Shown here in pieces: positions 1 to 7,783 of a stretch of 12,115 bases of DNA (the stretch's first letter is position 1; the number at the start of each line of letters is the position of its first letter). The position numbers were made by a program, and so were the translations under genes. The notes under the pieces are model-generated. The model was not told the DNA's origin. It did no database searches and saw only the letters and a list, made by a program, of their open reading frames with translations. The stretch lies in assembly GCA_047618505.1 (NCBI GenBank), contig JBLHLB010000090.1:1-12115 (forward strand), written 5' to 3'. This stretch comes from JBLHLB01 sp047618505 (GTDB taxonomy: Bacteria; Planctomycetota; UBA1135; GCA-002686595).

Positions 1-1288
1 GGTCTGCGCCGTCTTCGGTGACGACAACAATGTCTTCGAGGCGGATACCGAAGCGCCCAGGCAGGTAGATGCCCGGTTCGTCGCTAAAGGTCATGCCCGC
101 TGCGAGCAGGAGCTTGTTGCCGCCATCGAGGTAGGGCTCCTCATGGCCCTCCAGGCCGATGCCGTGACCGAGTCGATGAGAGAAGGCTGCGTAGCCTTGA
201 CCGTAGCCAGCGCCTTCGATTACAGCCCGCGCAGCGCGATCAATGTCACCACAGGCAACGCCTGGACGCATCGCCTCATAGGCCCGCTTCTGCGCATCGC
301 GCACCGTGTTCCAGCCCCGAAGGGCGTCTGCCGTGGGCGGTCCGTCGAAGGACCATGTGCGCGTGTTGTCGCTTTGGTAGCCCTGGAAGGAGCCGCCGGT
401 GTCCACCAGGATTAGGTCGCCCTTGGTGATGCTGCGTCCCGTGGGTCCTCCGTGGGGCAGGGCGGCGTCCGGCCCAATCAGGGGCAGAACCCACACACCG
501 CTTAGGCCGAGTCGTTCCTGGGCGCGACGCATCATGGCACCCAGTTGGTGGTCCGTCGTGCCGGCGGGCAAGCGCTCAGCTACAGCGCAGATAGCCTGTT
601 GAGTGAGTTCGTTGGCCGTGCGCAGGAGGGCTAACTCATGGGCGTCCTTTGTTCCGCGCAACTGGGCGACGATGGCATCACCGGATAGCACTCGATCTGC
701 TCCGAAGGCTGTCCCTAGGCGCGTGTGCACGAAGGCGCGGCAGCGCGGCTCGACGGCGATGCGCTCGACACCACGGGCTCGAAGCTCGGAGGCAAGCGGC
801 GCAAAGGCGTACTCGTGTTCATCCCAACCAATGATCTTGCCCTCGGGTCCGCCAGCGGCAGCGATACGTGCCTGTGCCCGGGTCGCTTCGAAGGACGGTA
901 CAACCCAGAAGCTCGATCCATCCGCGAGCACGACCAGGGCGAACAGTCGCTCCGATGTTCCCCAGGACAGATCCGAGAGGTATTCGAGGGTCTTGCCCGG
1001 TTCGACGAGCAGCGCGTCCACCGAATTGTCAGCAAGGATCTCCCCCAGACGCCTTACGCGGGCGATCTTCTCCTCCCTGGCGATCGGAGCGTGTTGGGGC
1101 CGTTGATCCGTGAGGTCGGAGAAAAGCTCGTCCAGGACATCGCCGGCCTCGGGCTCCAGAGGCGGCATGCTAGTCGTTTCATCCATAGGTGTCTTGGACG
1201 CACAGGCGCCGAGACCAGCGCCGAGGGCAAGCCCTGATCCGGAGGCCAAGAGTGCTCGGCGCGAAGGGTGTTGAGCTGATGTTTGCAT
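1..1288 (-). CDS. M24-family Xaa-Pro-type metallopeptidase, probable Tat-exported lipoprotein (3' end truncated by window)
   Basis: 429 codons are visible; the stop lies left of the window. The C-terminal half is a clear pita-bread M24 peptidase of the Xaa-Pro dipeptidase/aminopeptidase group, which removes N-terminal residues preceding proline using two metal ions. All five expected metal ligands are seen: D296 (in VDTGG), D307 (in SDNTRTW), H375 (in GHGIG), E404 (in DEPGIY) and E418 (in RLED). The N-terminal half (about 55-190) fits the creatinase-like N domain. The N-terminus carries SRRALL (residues 9-14), a hydrophobic stretch, and GLGAC with Cys29, suggesting Tat export and lipid attachment. 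Family members are often cytoplasmic, so this location is inferred. The ATG lies 3 nt after the stop of the upstream S9 peptidase gene with no clear Shine-Dalgarno, implying translational coupling. Only some 10-20 residues are probably missing. Confidence 0.93.
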   Translation of the reverse strand, partial: MQTSAQHPSRRALLASGSGLALGAGLGACASKTPMDETTSMPPLEPEAGDVLDELFSDLTDQRPQHAPIAREEKIARVRRLGEILADNSVDALLVEPGKTLEYLSDLSWGTSERLFALVVLADGSSFWVVPSFEATRAQARIAAAGGPEGKIIGWDEHEYAFAPLASELRARGVERIAVEPRCRAFVHTRLGTAFGADRVLSGDAIVAQLRGTKDAHELALLRTANELTQQAICAVAERLPAGTTDHQLGAMMRRAQERLGLSGVWVLPLIGPDAALPHGGPTGRSITKGDLILVDTGGSFQGYQSDNTRTWSFDGPPTADALRGWNTVRDAQKRAYEAMRPGVACGDIDRAARAVIEGAGYGQGYAAFSHRLGHGIGLEGHEEPYLDGGNKLLLAAGMTFSDEPGIYLPGRFGIRLEDIVVVTEDGAD

Positions 1289-1291
1289 GGG

Positions 1292-3976
1292 TCAGTCTTG
1301 AATCGGTGCCCCGAGGGCCCCGATTAGATGCGCTTCGATGCGCCGGTATTCATCCAACCAGTGCGGACCATCGCGGAAAGCGTGTCCTTGGCTGGGATAG
1401 AGCATGGCGTCGAACTCCAGGCCTCGATCGATCATCTCTTCCATCAACCGAATCGTGTCCTGGGCAAAGACGTTCGAGTCCTCCAGGCCGTGGAAGAGGT
1501 AGAGCGGATCGGCCAGCCCATCGACCAGATCGATGGGCGACGAGCGCGCGTAGGCTTCCGGGTGCGTCGACGGGCGGCCCAGGCGCGGTTGGGTGTAGCC
1601 GGGGTTGTAGGTGCGCCAATCAGTAACGGAGCGCAGGGCAGCTCCGGCAGCCCACCGCTCCGGCGCAGTGAAGAGGGCCATCAAGGTCAGGAATCCACCG
1701 TAGGACCCGCCGTAAAGACCCACACGTTCCGGATCCACCAAGCCTCTATCAACGAGCAGGTCGACGATTGTGTGCAAGTCATCTAGGTCCTTTCCACCTA
1801 GGTGGTACTGCACCGCCGTGCGGAAGTCCTGCCCGTAGCCCGCCGATCCGCGGTAGTCCACGTCGATCACGGGATAGCCCATCTCCGCCAGGCGCGAGTG
1901 AAACATCGCGTTGAGGGGATAGTTCGTCATGGAGTCCGTCACGTTCTGCAGGTATCCCGCACCGTGTACGAATACGATCGCGGCGCGCGGGCTCCCGGGC
2001 TCCTCAAGGGTGACGCCGGGCGGCAGGTACACGTGGGCGAACAGTGTGGCGCCATCCGGAGCTGTCCCCGTGACTGTGATCGGGCGGATCCAATCCGTGT
2101 CTCGGAAGGAATTGGGCGTTGTGTTCGTCAGGGGCCACGCGCGCTCTCCGTCCGTGGCCCAAAGCTCGCCGGGTTGGAGCAGACTCTGGTGTTCAAACAC
2201 GACGATGGAGGCGTCATCCGACGCGCGCACTGAAGCATTCCAGCCGATGGGGGTAGCGAGCCAGCGCTGTGCTTCGGGGCTTTCCCCGCTAACGGACCCG
2301 GCGCTGATCAACCCAATGGAGCGTCTGCCGGGGTCTTCGCGACTGGCGGAGAAAACGATTGCGCCGGAGGCTAGGATCGAGAATTCGGCGACCTCTCCCT
2401 CCACTTCCGTTAGTTGTCGAGGTGTCCCTCCGTCAGCACTCACTGCGAAGAGCTGGCTGTGCCCCGGGCGTTTCAAGTGCTCCGACGCTTCCGAGGAGAG
2501 AATCAAGAAGCGACCGTCCGGTGTCCAGCGCGCCCCCCAACCGGGGCCGCCAACCCAGCGGGGATCGCGCTCCGACCAAACCATCTGGGAGTAGCCTTCG
2601 GTGAAGAGCCAAATCTCCTTTTCACGGTGGTCCTGGGAACGAACCGAAATGGCAAAGCGCGCAGGCGAGTTCTCTTCGGGCTGTGGCGCCCAGCCGAGCA
2701 TGCTCACCCAGGGCCGTTGGGGTTCTTCCGCCGCGCCCGCGTCAGGTGTTTCACCCACGGGCGCCTCACCTTCAGTCGTTTCAGTCGCCCCAGTTGTTTC
2801 AGTTGTCTCAGGCGCCTCTGCCACCAGGGCTTCCTTCAGGGGATCCACCGGCTGGCGCTTACCAGTGGCAGTCGACCAGGCCCAAAGCGCAGTGGGAGAA
2901 GGCAGGTCGTCCGCTAGCTGCGAGCGAATGTTGCGCGTCGTTACGCGGTCCCCGAGCCAGCGCGGGAGGATGTTCGGTGCGGGATCCCCGGAGTTGTCGG
3001 TGGAACGCGCAACGACCCAGCGACCGTCGGGCGAGAGCCGATCCGAGCGTAAACCCTGCTGCGACTCCATGCCCTCAAGGAGAACTCCCTGTTCCCTCGC
3101 GGTGCGCCAGATCTGCGGTGTAGGCGGAGCTTCTTCAGCCTCGGGATCTTCGTTGGGTTCGGAGTCCGTTGTCTGGGGCTCGGCTTCTTCGAGAGCGTTC
3201 TCTTCGGCTGGGTCCTGCGCTGCTTGCTCCGGCAGATCCACCGGACGCGTGCCGCGCCCAAAGACTGTCTCGAGGGAATCGCTCCACTGCAAGCGATGGG
3301 CAGCGCCGTCGAGGCCTTCCGAGTGCTTGACGACCTCCGCCAGCGAGAGGGTCTGCGCAGGTAAGCCGGCGTCCGGCAGGGGAATCCCAAAGAGGTCCTG
3401 GGAATCCATGAAGCGCAGTTCGCGGTCGTCCTTTGAAAAGGCGAGGGAGCGGATTTCGCTTTCCAAGCGCGCGGGCGTGTCGCCTACCTCTGCTTCGGTC
3501 GCGGGATCCGGATCGTCGAAGACAAGCACGGTTTGACGCGTCTTAGGGTCGTGCAGATACAGCTCGCGCCCGCGCGAAATGGCGAGGAGGTGTCCGCTTT
3601 CGCTCCAAGTCGTGCGATCCGCATCGGCGGCCTCGCCCTCTGGCGAAGGCGGCAGAACCTGAACCAAGGGCGAGCCGTGGAACTTTGAATCTCCCGGGCG
3701 CATCACATCCATGAGGCGTAGGGTCGCCCGCGGGGGATCACCGCTGCCGGGGACTGTCGAGTCCCAGCGCAAGAGCAACCAACGCCCATCGGCCGACAGG
3801 GATTCAGCGCTTGGGGCGACGCCCGCGATCGAAGGCTCGTGAAAGATCTCCGTGAGCTTCGGGATCACAACAGCCGGCGCCGGATTCTGACGATCCGGAG
3901 AACTGCCGCAGGCGCTGGAAAGAACAATGCTTACCCCGAGGCATATTCCAAGGGTCGTTCCGCGTGCACGAATCAT
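1292..3976 (-). CDS. S9-family prolyl oligopeptidase/dipeptidyl peptidase-like lipoprotein
   Basis: 894 residues. An N-terminal beta-propeller region (about 40-600) has repeated blade-like segments such as LSADGRWLLLRWD, LSPDGRWVVA and WTPDGRFLIL. An alpha/beta-hydrolase domain follows (about 620-894). The serine-peptidase triad is visible: S758 in GGSYGGF, D833 in HGLEDSNV and H865 in GHAFRD; DYRGSAGYG near 707 is also typical of S9. The family cleaves short peptides, often after proline or releasing dipeptides. The start is ATG at 3976, overlapping the upstream cyclase stop by 4 nt (ATGA). It gives a hydrophobic signal ending LSSAC with Cys23; serine at -3 makes the lipobox weak, so lipidation is probable rather than certain. 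A longer reading to 4117 would use TTG inside the cyclase gene and add a basic non-signal leader, so it was rejected. Two acidic low-complexity inserts (about 249-288 and 383-421) interrupt the propeller. The product probably acts in the periplasm with the coupled M24 peptidase. Confidence 0.94.
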   Translation of the reverse strand: MIRARGTTLGICLGVSIVLSSACGSSPDRQNPAPAVVIPKLTEIFHEPSIAGVAPSAESLSADGRWLLLRWDSTVPGSGDPPRATLRLMDVMRPGDSKFHGSPLVQVLPPSPEGEAADADRTTWSESGHLLAISRGRELYLHDPKTRQTVLVFDDPDPATEAEVGDTPARLESEIRSLAFSKDDRELRFMDSQDLFGIPLPDAGLPAQTLSLAEVVKHSEGLDGAAHRLQWSDSLETVFGRGTRPVDLPEQAAQDPAEENALEEAEPQTTDSEPNEDPEAEEAPPTPQIWRTAREQGVLLEGMESQQGLRSDRLSPDGRWVVARSTDNSGDPAPNILPRWLGDRVTTRNIRSQLADDLPSPTALWAWSTATGKRQPVDPLKEALVAEAPETTETTGATETTEGEAPVGETPDAGAAEEPQRPWVSMLGWAPQPEENSPARFAISVRSQDHREKEIWLFTEGYSQMVWSERDPRWVGGPGWGARWTPDGRFLILSSEASEHLKRPGHSQLFAVSADGGTPRQLTEVEGEVAEFSILASGAIVFSASREDPGRRSIGLISAGSVSGESPEAQRWLATPIGWNASVRASDDASIVVFEHQSLLQPGELWATDGERAWPLTNTTPNSFRDTDWIRPITVTGTAPDGATLFAHVYLPPGVTLEEPGSPRAAIVFVHGAGYLQNVTDSMTNYPLNAMFHSRLAEMGYPVIDVDYRGSAGYGQDFRTAVQYHLGGKDLDDLHTIVDLLVDRGLVDPERVGLYGGSYGGFLTLMALFTAPERWAAGAALRSVTDWRTYNPGYTQPRLGRPSTHPEAYARSSPIDLVDGLADPLYLFHGLEDSNVFAQDTIRLMEEMIDRGLEFDAMLYPSQGHAFRDGPHWLDEYRRIEAHLIGALGAPIQD

Positions 3977-5373
3977 GTGGTCGTACTGTCGATGTTGTTG
4001 TCGATGCTGCTGTCTATCTTGGCGCTGGAAGACGTTCGAGCGACGGGCTCTGGCATGCCTTGCAATCCACGCATATCGAAGAGTCCGGGTTGGCCTTCGC
4101 GGCTGTCCTGTTTCCAATCGAAAGAGCGCGCTCCGCCGGCAGCCTTAGCGCGATACATCGCATGGTCCGAGCGCTTCAGAAGAGTTTCCAAATCATCTGC
4201 GTCGTCCGGGAAGAGCGCGATGCCAATGCTCGGTGTGGACACGATCTTGGAACCATCGATCTCGAGGGGCTTGACCAGCTGGCGCACGATCTTCTGGCAG
4301 ACCTTGCGTGCGTTCTCCAAGGTGCCGACACGCGAAAGGATGATGGTGAACTCGTCACCCGATAGGCGTGCCACCGTGTCCTCTGCACGCACGCAGGTGC
4401 GTAGCCGAGCTGCGACTCCTTTCAGGAAGAGGTCGCCGGCATGGTGCCCGTAGGTGTCGTTGATGGACTTGAAGCCGTCCATGTCCAAGAACAATAGCGC
4501 CAGGGGTTCTCCATGCCGCTTGGCGTGGGCGATCTCCAGGTCCAATCGATCCAGGAAGGAGTTGCGGTTCGGGAGCCCGGTCAGGGTGTCGCGGTAGGCC
4601 AGATCCTCGACAGCTTCCTGATAGCGTTTGCGCTCGCTGATGTCGCGGAAGACGAGCACCTGTCCGAGGGGCGCTCCATCGACGGATTCTCCCCGGGCCC
4701 GAATGGGGGCAAGACTCGCCTCGACGGGGACCGCGCGACCCTCCTGGGTACGGATGGCCATTTCATTCATGGCAGGGAGCGTGTCGTCGAAGGTCTCGTG
4801 CTCCTCGCGCTTTCCACGTCCCTCGGGGTGTCGGCGGTCCCAGCGTACGAAGACGTCGTCCAGCGGCAGCCCACGCGCGGCTTCGGCCTGCCAACCCAGG
4901 AGCCTTTCGGCGGCAGCATTCAGGAAGTCGACGCGGCCCTCGGCATCGGTCGTCACCACCGCCTCGGCGATGCTCTCCAGGGTTGTCGCTGTTGTTTCAC
5001 GCTCACGGTCCAGGCGCAGCTCGATACCCGCTCTCATCAAGGCCAACTGGGCGGTGAACCAAATCACAAAGAGGGCCACGGCATGGTTGGCGACGCCGAT
5101 CCACAGGGTCCTGGAGACGTTGAGCTCATCGGAGCCGAGGCGCAAGCTCACGAAGATCCCGCTGATGATGGTCAGGGCGGTACAAATTCCGGCCACCGTC
5201 AGGGCCGCCCTACGGCGCTTGAGCCAGCGCGTGAGGATCACCGGAAAGACGTAAAGCCCTCCGACCGCGATCGTGTGGGGGACCAAGCACTCCGCGATGA
5301 ATATGGCAGCCGTGAGCATGGCCAATACGCGGAAAACAGCGCGTCGTTCACGCTCGTCGGGGGTCCTCTCCAT
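3973..5373 (-). CDS. Membrane-bound PAS-GGDEF diguanylate cyclase
   Basis: 466 residues. Four hydrophobic segments (about 14-29, 35-51, 57-77, 90-112) form an N-terminal membrane sensor. A PAS domain follows (about 126-246, starting ESIAEAVVTTDAEGRV and ending VFRDISERKR), then a GGDEF domain (about 259-425). The GGDEF domain has DTLTGLPNRN (262-271), the metal-site segment DMDGFKSINDTYGHHAGD (297-314) and the signature as SGDEF (338-342). An RxxD inhibitory site (R329, D332) sits five residues upstream, as in feedback-controlled cyclases. The enzyme should make c-di-GMP from two GTP at the inner membrane. Gly-to-Ser at the first signature position is tolerated in some known active cyclases, so activity is likely but not proven. 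The last ~35 residues are a low-complexity tail (DSSIDNNIDS) encoded by a short tandem repeat. It is the first gene of a coupled operon with two exported peptidases. No obvious Shine-Dalgarno precedes ATG 5373. Confidence 0.95.
   Translation of the reverse strand: MERTPDERERRAVFRVLAMLTAAIFIAECLVPHTIAVGGLYVFPVILTRWLKRRRAALTVAGICTALTIISGIFVSLRLGSDELNVSRTLWIGVANHAVALFVIWFTAQLALMRAGIELRLDRERETTATTLESIAEAVVTTDAEGRVDFLNAAAERLLGWQAEAARGLPLDDVFVRWDRRHPEGRGKREEHETFDDTLPAMNEMAIRTQEGRAVPVEASLAPIRARGESVDGAPLGQVLVFRDISERKRYQEAVEDLAYRDTLTGLPNRNSFLDRLDLEIAHAKRHGEPLALLFLDMDGFKSINDTYGHHAGDLFLKGVAARLRTCVRAEDTVARLSGDEFTIILSRVGTLENARKVCQKIVRQLVKPLEIDGSKIVSTPSIGIALFPDDADDLETLLKRSDHAMYRAKAAGGARSFDWKQDSREGQPGLFDMRGLQGMPEPVARTSSSAKIDSSIDNNIDSTTT
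3989..4012. repeat. Two tandem copies of a 12-nt repeat in the cyclase 3' end
   Basis: TCGATGTTGTTG is followed directly by TCGATGCTGCTG (plus strand), differing at two positions; a third, more degenerate unit follows. It encodes part of the Ser/Ile/Asp/Asn-rich C-terminal tail of the cyclase and lies 13 nt upstream of the S9 peptidase start codon. Confidence 0.6.
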
Positions 5374-5528
5374 GAGCTAGAGACTAGCGCTTGTCTCTGG
5401 CCGAATCAGCGTCCACAGGCCACTAGGCTGAGATCTAGGACATGTTTTCCCGGGGTTATCCCCAGTCGGTTCTGAATTGCCGTCTAGGGCTATCAAGATG
5501 CCGCCGTCGCCATGCCGACAGATACAGG
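5374..5528. other. Divergent intergenic region between cyclase operon and lepB
   Basis: 155 nt between two genes transcribed away from each other, so it should hold promoters for both. No convincing -35/-10 pair could be picked out. Apart from the palindrome at 5379-5398, there is a CTAG-8nt-CTAG pair around 5423-5438 containing AGATCT. If lepB starts at the upstream ATG (5442), the region shrinks to 68 nt. Confidence 0.5.
5379..5398. promoter_or_regulatory. 20-bp near-perfect palindrome upstream of the cyclase operon
   Basis: AGAGAC-T-AGCGCT-T-GTCTCT reads the same on both strands except for one symmetric T/T pair. It begins 5 nt upstream of the cyclase ATG (minus strand, 5373), in the region shared with the divergent lepB gene. 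It could be a repressor operator, or in the minus-strand mRNA a hairpin next to the start codon. No binding protein can be named from sequence. Confidence 0.45.
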
Positions 5529-6143
5529 ATGGAGAACAGTCCAGAGGTCCCCAAGAATGACCGGCCTTCGGGGGCCCAGGATGTGATTTGCGGAACTGAG
5601 ATGCTGGCGACAGCCAGTCCCGAGGCGACCCCGCCGCGAAAAGTTAGCCCCCTGGTGTTCCTTTCGGACGGTGTGCGAGTAGCGGCGGTTTCCCTCGTGC
5701 TCTATGTGCTTTTCTTCAACCTCTCGGTGGTGCGCGGCAATTCGATGGCGCCTGGGATCCACGATGGGGATCGGATCTTTGTCGAGCCCTGGAGTTTCGT
5801 GGTCGACGACGTGTCCCTGGGGGACGTGGTCGTGTTGCGCTACCCCCTCGATCCGCGGGTGGATTACATCAAGCGCGTGATCGGTGTACCGGGGGACCAT
5901 GTCGTCCTTGCGGACGGCTATGTTTGGGTCAATGGCGAGCTCCTGACAGAGCCCTATGTGGCGGATGTGGATCGCTCGAGCTACGTGTCCTGCATCGTGG
6001 ACGAGGGCAATGTGTTTGTCCTGGGTGACAATCGCCCACGCTCCTCGGACAGCCGAGAGTTTGGGCTGGTTCCCTTGACCTACCTGCGTGGTCGCGTGGA
6101 CCTGCGTTTGTGGCCACTCTCACGGGCCGGCTGGATCAATTGA
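5529..6143 (+). CDS. lepB: Type I signal peptidase
   Basis: 204 residues from ATG 5529. This S26 membrane serine protease removes signal peptides from exported proteins. A cytoplasmic N-terminal stretch of ~45 residues precedes a single transmembrane helix (about 46-68). The catalytic Ser72 follows in GNSMAPGIHDGD and the general-base Lys115 in YIKRVIGVPGD; GDNRPRSSDSREFG (166-179) matches the conserved C-terminal box. The protein is compact, lacking the large insertions of the E. coli enzyme. Start choice is uncertain: in-frame ATGs lie at 5442 (Arg-rich, unlikely N-terminus), 5529 and 5601. The last is preceded by GGA at good spacing and would give 180 residues with all catalytic parts intact. 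The gene is divergent from the cyclase operon and 39 nt upstream of an SDR gene on the same strand. Confidence 0.95.
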   Translation: MENSPEVPKNDRPSGAQDVICGTEMLATASPEATPPRKVSPLVFLSDGVRVAAVSLVLYVLFFNLSVVRGNSMAPGIHDGDRIFVEPWSFVVDDVSLGDVVVLRYPLDPRVDYIKRVIGVPGDHVVLADGYVWVNGELLTEPYVADVDRSSYVSCIVDEGNVFVLGDNRPRSSDSREFGLVPLTYLRGRVDLRLWPLSRAGWIN

Positions 6144-6182
6144 TCGGGTAAGGGTAGTGGTGGCTGAAGGGCTGGGGAACGG

Positions 6183-6980
6183 ATGGGGGTAGGCGCTGGG
6201 AGTCTGGGTCTGTACCTTCTGGGAATGGCGACCGACGCTTCGAATAGCCCGCGCGAGTCAGGGACTTCCGGGGTCATCCTGGTGACGGGCAGTGCCCGGG
6301 GAATCGGATTGGGCGTAGCGCGTTTCCTGGCTGCCAAGGGGGCTCGGGTGCATGTGGTCTGGCGCAGCGAAGGGCCGACCGCCGATTCCCTCGTGGAGGA
6401 GTTCGGGGCGCGGGCACACCGCGCGGATCTCACAGGTGAAGCCGACGCCGTGGCACTGGTCAAGGCGGTCGTGGAAGTCGACGGACGCTTGGATGGTCTC
6501 GTGCACGCGGTGGGTCCCTATCGATCCGGAGCCCTTGGGGACGCCACGGCCGACGACCTGCGGCATCTCTTTGGGGGCAATGTCGAAAGCGCTTTCCACA
6601 TCTTCCAGGCGGCGCGTGAGTCCCTTCGGGAAGCCAAGGGCAGCGTGGTGTTCTTCGGGACCAGTGGTTTGGAGGGAATGCGAGCGCGACGTTTGACGGC
6701 TCTCTACGCGGCTGCCAAGTCGGCCCTGCGCGTGTTGGTGAAGAGTTGGGCCCTTGAGGAGGCGCCCCACGGTCTACGCGTCAACATGGTCTCACCCGGG
6801 CACGTTCCCCATGCGGACGCGCACGCGGACACACTGAATGAGAAGCTGCTCGCCTCCATTCCCATGGGGCGACCGGGCACATCCGAGGACCTAGCACAGG
6901 CGGTGAGCTGGTTGCTCTCAAGCGCCTCGAATTACAGCACCGGCGTCGACCTGTCCGTGACCGGCGGCTGGTTGCTCTGA
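6183..6980 (+). CDS. Short-chain dehydrogenase/reductase (SDR), classical FabG-like
   Basis: 265 residues from ATG 6183. A Rossmann fold with the glycine-rich cofactor motif TGSARGIG (35-42), Asp82 after the fourth strand region, Asn133 (GNVES), and the catalytic Ser161, Tyr175 and Lys179 (YAAAK) identify a classical SDR. SPGHV (204-208) is the usual P-G motif. The usual NNAG is replaced by VHAVGPY (107-113). Basic residues R39 in the motif and R61 after strand two suggest NADPH. It should reduce a carbonyl or oxidise an alcohol; the substrate cannot be read from sequence. ATG 6183 has GGGGA five nt upstream; ATG 6225 would give 251 residues and a more usual N-terminus, but its purine run touches the ATG. 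It probably shares a transcript with lepB. Confidence 0.9.
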   Translation: MGVGAGSLGLYLLGMATDASNSPRESGTSGVILVTGSARGIGLGVARFLAAKGARVHVVWRSEGPTADSLVEEFGARAHRADLTGEADAVALVKAVVEVDGRLDGLVHAVGPYRSGALGDATADDLRHLFGGNVESAFHIFQAARESLREAKGSVVFFGTSGLEGMRARRLTALYAAAKSALRVLVKSWALEEAPHGLRVNMVSPGHVPHADAHADTLNEKLLASIPMGRPGTSEDLAQAVSWLLSSASNYSTGVDLSVTGGWLL

Positions 6981-7220
6981 TTTGATCCCGCCAATAGGCA
7001 GGGAACCCCGGCGCTCGATGTGCTCTCGGTCTGGTTCGCTTGGCGCTTGCTCGGCAAACGCTGGAAGCCCCGTGGGTGATCGTGTCTTGCCCGTCATCTC
7101 AGGAGTCCCTCGGCTCCGCGAGAAGGCACACAAGGAAGGCAATTGCGCACCGCCAGGTCGCGGCGAAACACGCTCGCAATCGCTACGCCGAGAGAGCTAT
7201 CCCAAGGGTGGGCTACCAGG
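6981..7220. other. Convergent intergenic region, no gene seen
   Basis: 240 nt between the stops of the SDR gene (+) and the small lipoprotein gene (-). Open frames on both strands here read as Arg/Ser-rich sequence without recognisable motifs. A 9-nt arm pair (7139-7147 and 7175-7183, one mismatch) could form a weak hairpin, but it lacks a T-run, so no terminator is called. Confidence 0.5.
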
Positions 7221-7760
7221 CTAGTTTCGCTTCTTCCAGCCCGTGATCGAGCGGGCAATCTCTCCCGCAATTGCGGACTCTGCGGCATTCTCAAATTCCA
7301 CTACGAAGAAGAGGCTCGTCTTGCCCGGAGTGTCTTCGGCCGTATTGAAGACGTTGGGGGCGTAGACCGCCACCACGTGGTGGAAGGACGGATTGTCCAG
7401 GGTGTAGGTCGCCAGCTGTGCTGCCACACCGCCAAGAACAACGTCCTCTCTGCTGAACCCCGGACTGTTGCCTTGGCCCTCGAAGGAGTCGTCGCTGTAC
7501 CAACCAAAGTCGAATCGAATGCGGAAGCCTGCTCCTTCCAGCAGACCGACCTGGGAATCGGTTCCCTGTATGGGGATTGACTCGACGCCGGCGGGAATGC
7601 GGAAGCGAAATGTCTCCGCGTCGAACTCGTGCCACTCGGTGCTTACCGCCGGCTCCGGGGGCGCCTCATTGGCTTGGGGTGTTTGCGCCTCAGGCGCTCC
7701 TCCCGTGCCGCAGCCCAGGAGCAGCGCGGCGAAAGAAACAATTAGGAGCTGGGATCGCAT
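7221..7760 (-). CDS. Small lipoprotein of unknown function
   Basis: 179 residues. The start at ATG 7760 gives a textbook lipoprotein signal: MRSQ, a hydrophobic core, and the lipobox LLGC with Cys17. A Pro/Glu/Ala-rich linker (about 18-41) leads to a compact domain (42-179) with alternating beta-type segments (FRFRIP, GFRIRFDFGWYSDD, TSLFFVVEFE) and a C-terminal amphipathic helix ending GWKKRN. No family was recognised. A longer frame continues upstream to 7934 but would lie inside the preceding gene and hide the signal peptide, so it was rejected. The gene begins 23 nt after the stop of the toroid-repeat gene, so the two are probably co-transcribed and both products exported. Expected location is periplasmic, anchored to a membrane. 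Confidence 0.8.
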   Translation of the reverse strand: MRSQLLIVSFAALLLGCGTGGAPEAQTPQANEAPPEPAVSTEWHEFDAETFRFRIPAGVESIPIQGTDSQVGLLEGAGFRIRFDFGWYSDDSFEGQGNSPGFSREDVVLGGVAAQLATYTLDNPSFHHVVAVYAPNVFNTAEDTPGKTSLFFVVEFENAAESAIAGEIARSITGWKKRN

Positions 7761-7783
7761 TGGCTTGCTGGTGTTAATTCGCG

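Noticed and set aside
2601..3536. Long plus-strand open frame (311 codons) inside the S9 gene
   Set aside because: It is Ser/Arg-rich with no motif and lies antisense to a protein with a clear catalytic triad; high GC makes such shadow frames common.
3977..4117. 47-codon N-terminal extension of the S9 peptidase
   Set aside because: It would need a TTG start inside the cyclase gene and would bury the lipoprotein signal that begins at ATG 3976.
4513..5475. Plus-strand open frame of 320 codons covering the cyclase N-terminal half
   Set aside because: No recognisable domain; it is antisense to the PAS and membrane part of the cyclase and crosses the divergent promoter region.
7139..7183. Possible terminator hairpin between the convergent SDR and lipoprotein genes
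   Set aside because: The arms are 9 nt with one mismatch and a 27-nt loop, with no T-run on either strand.
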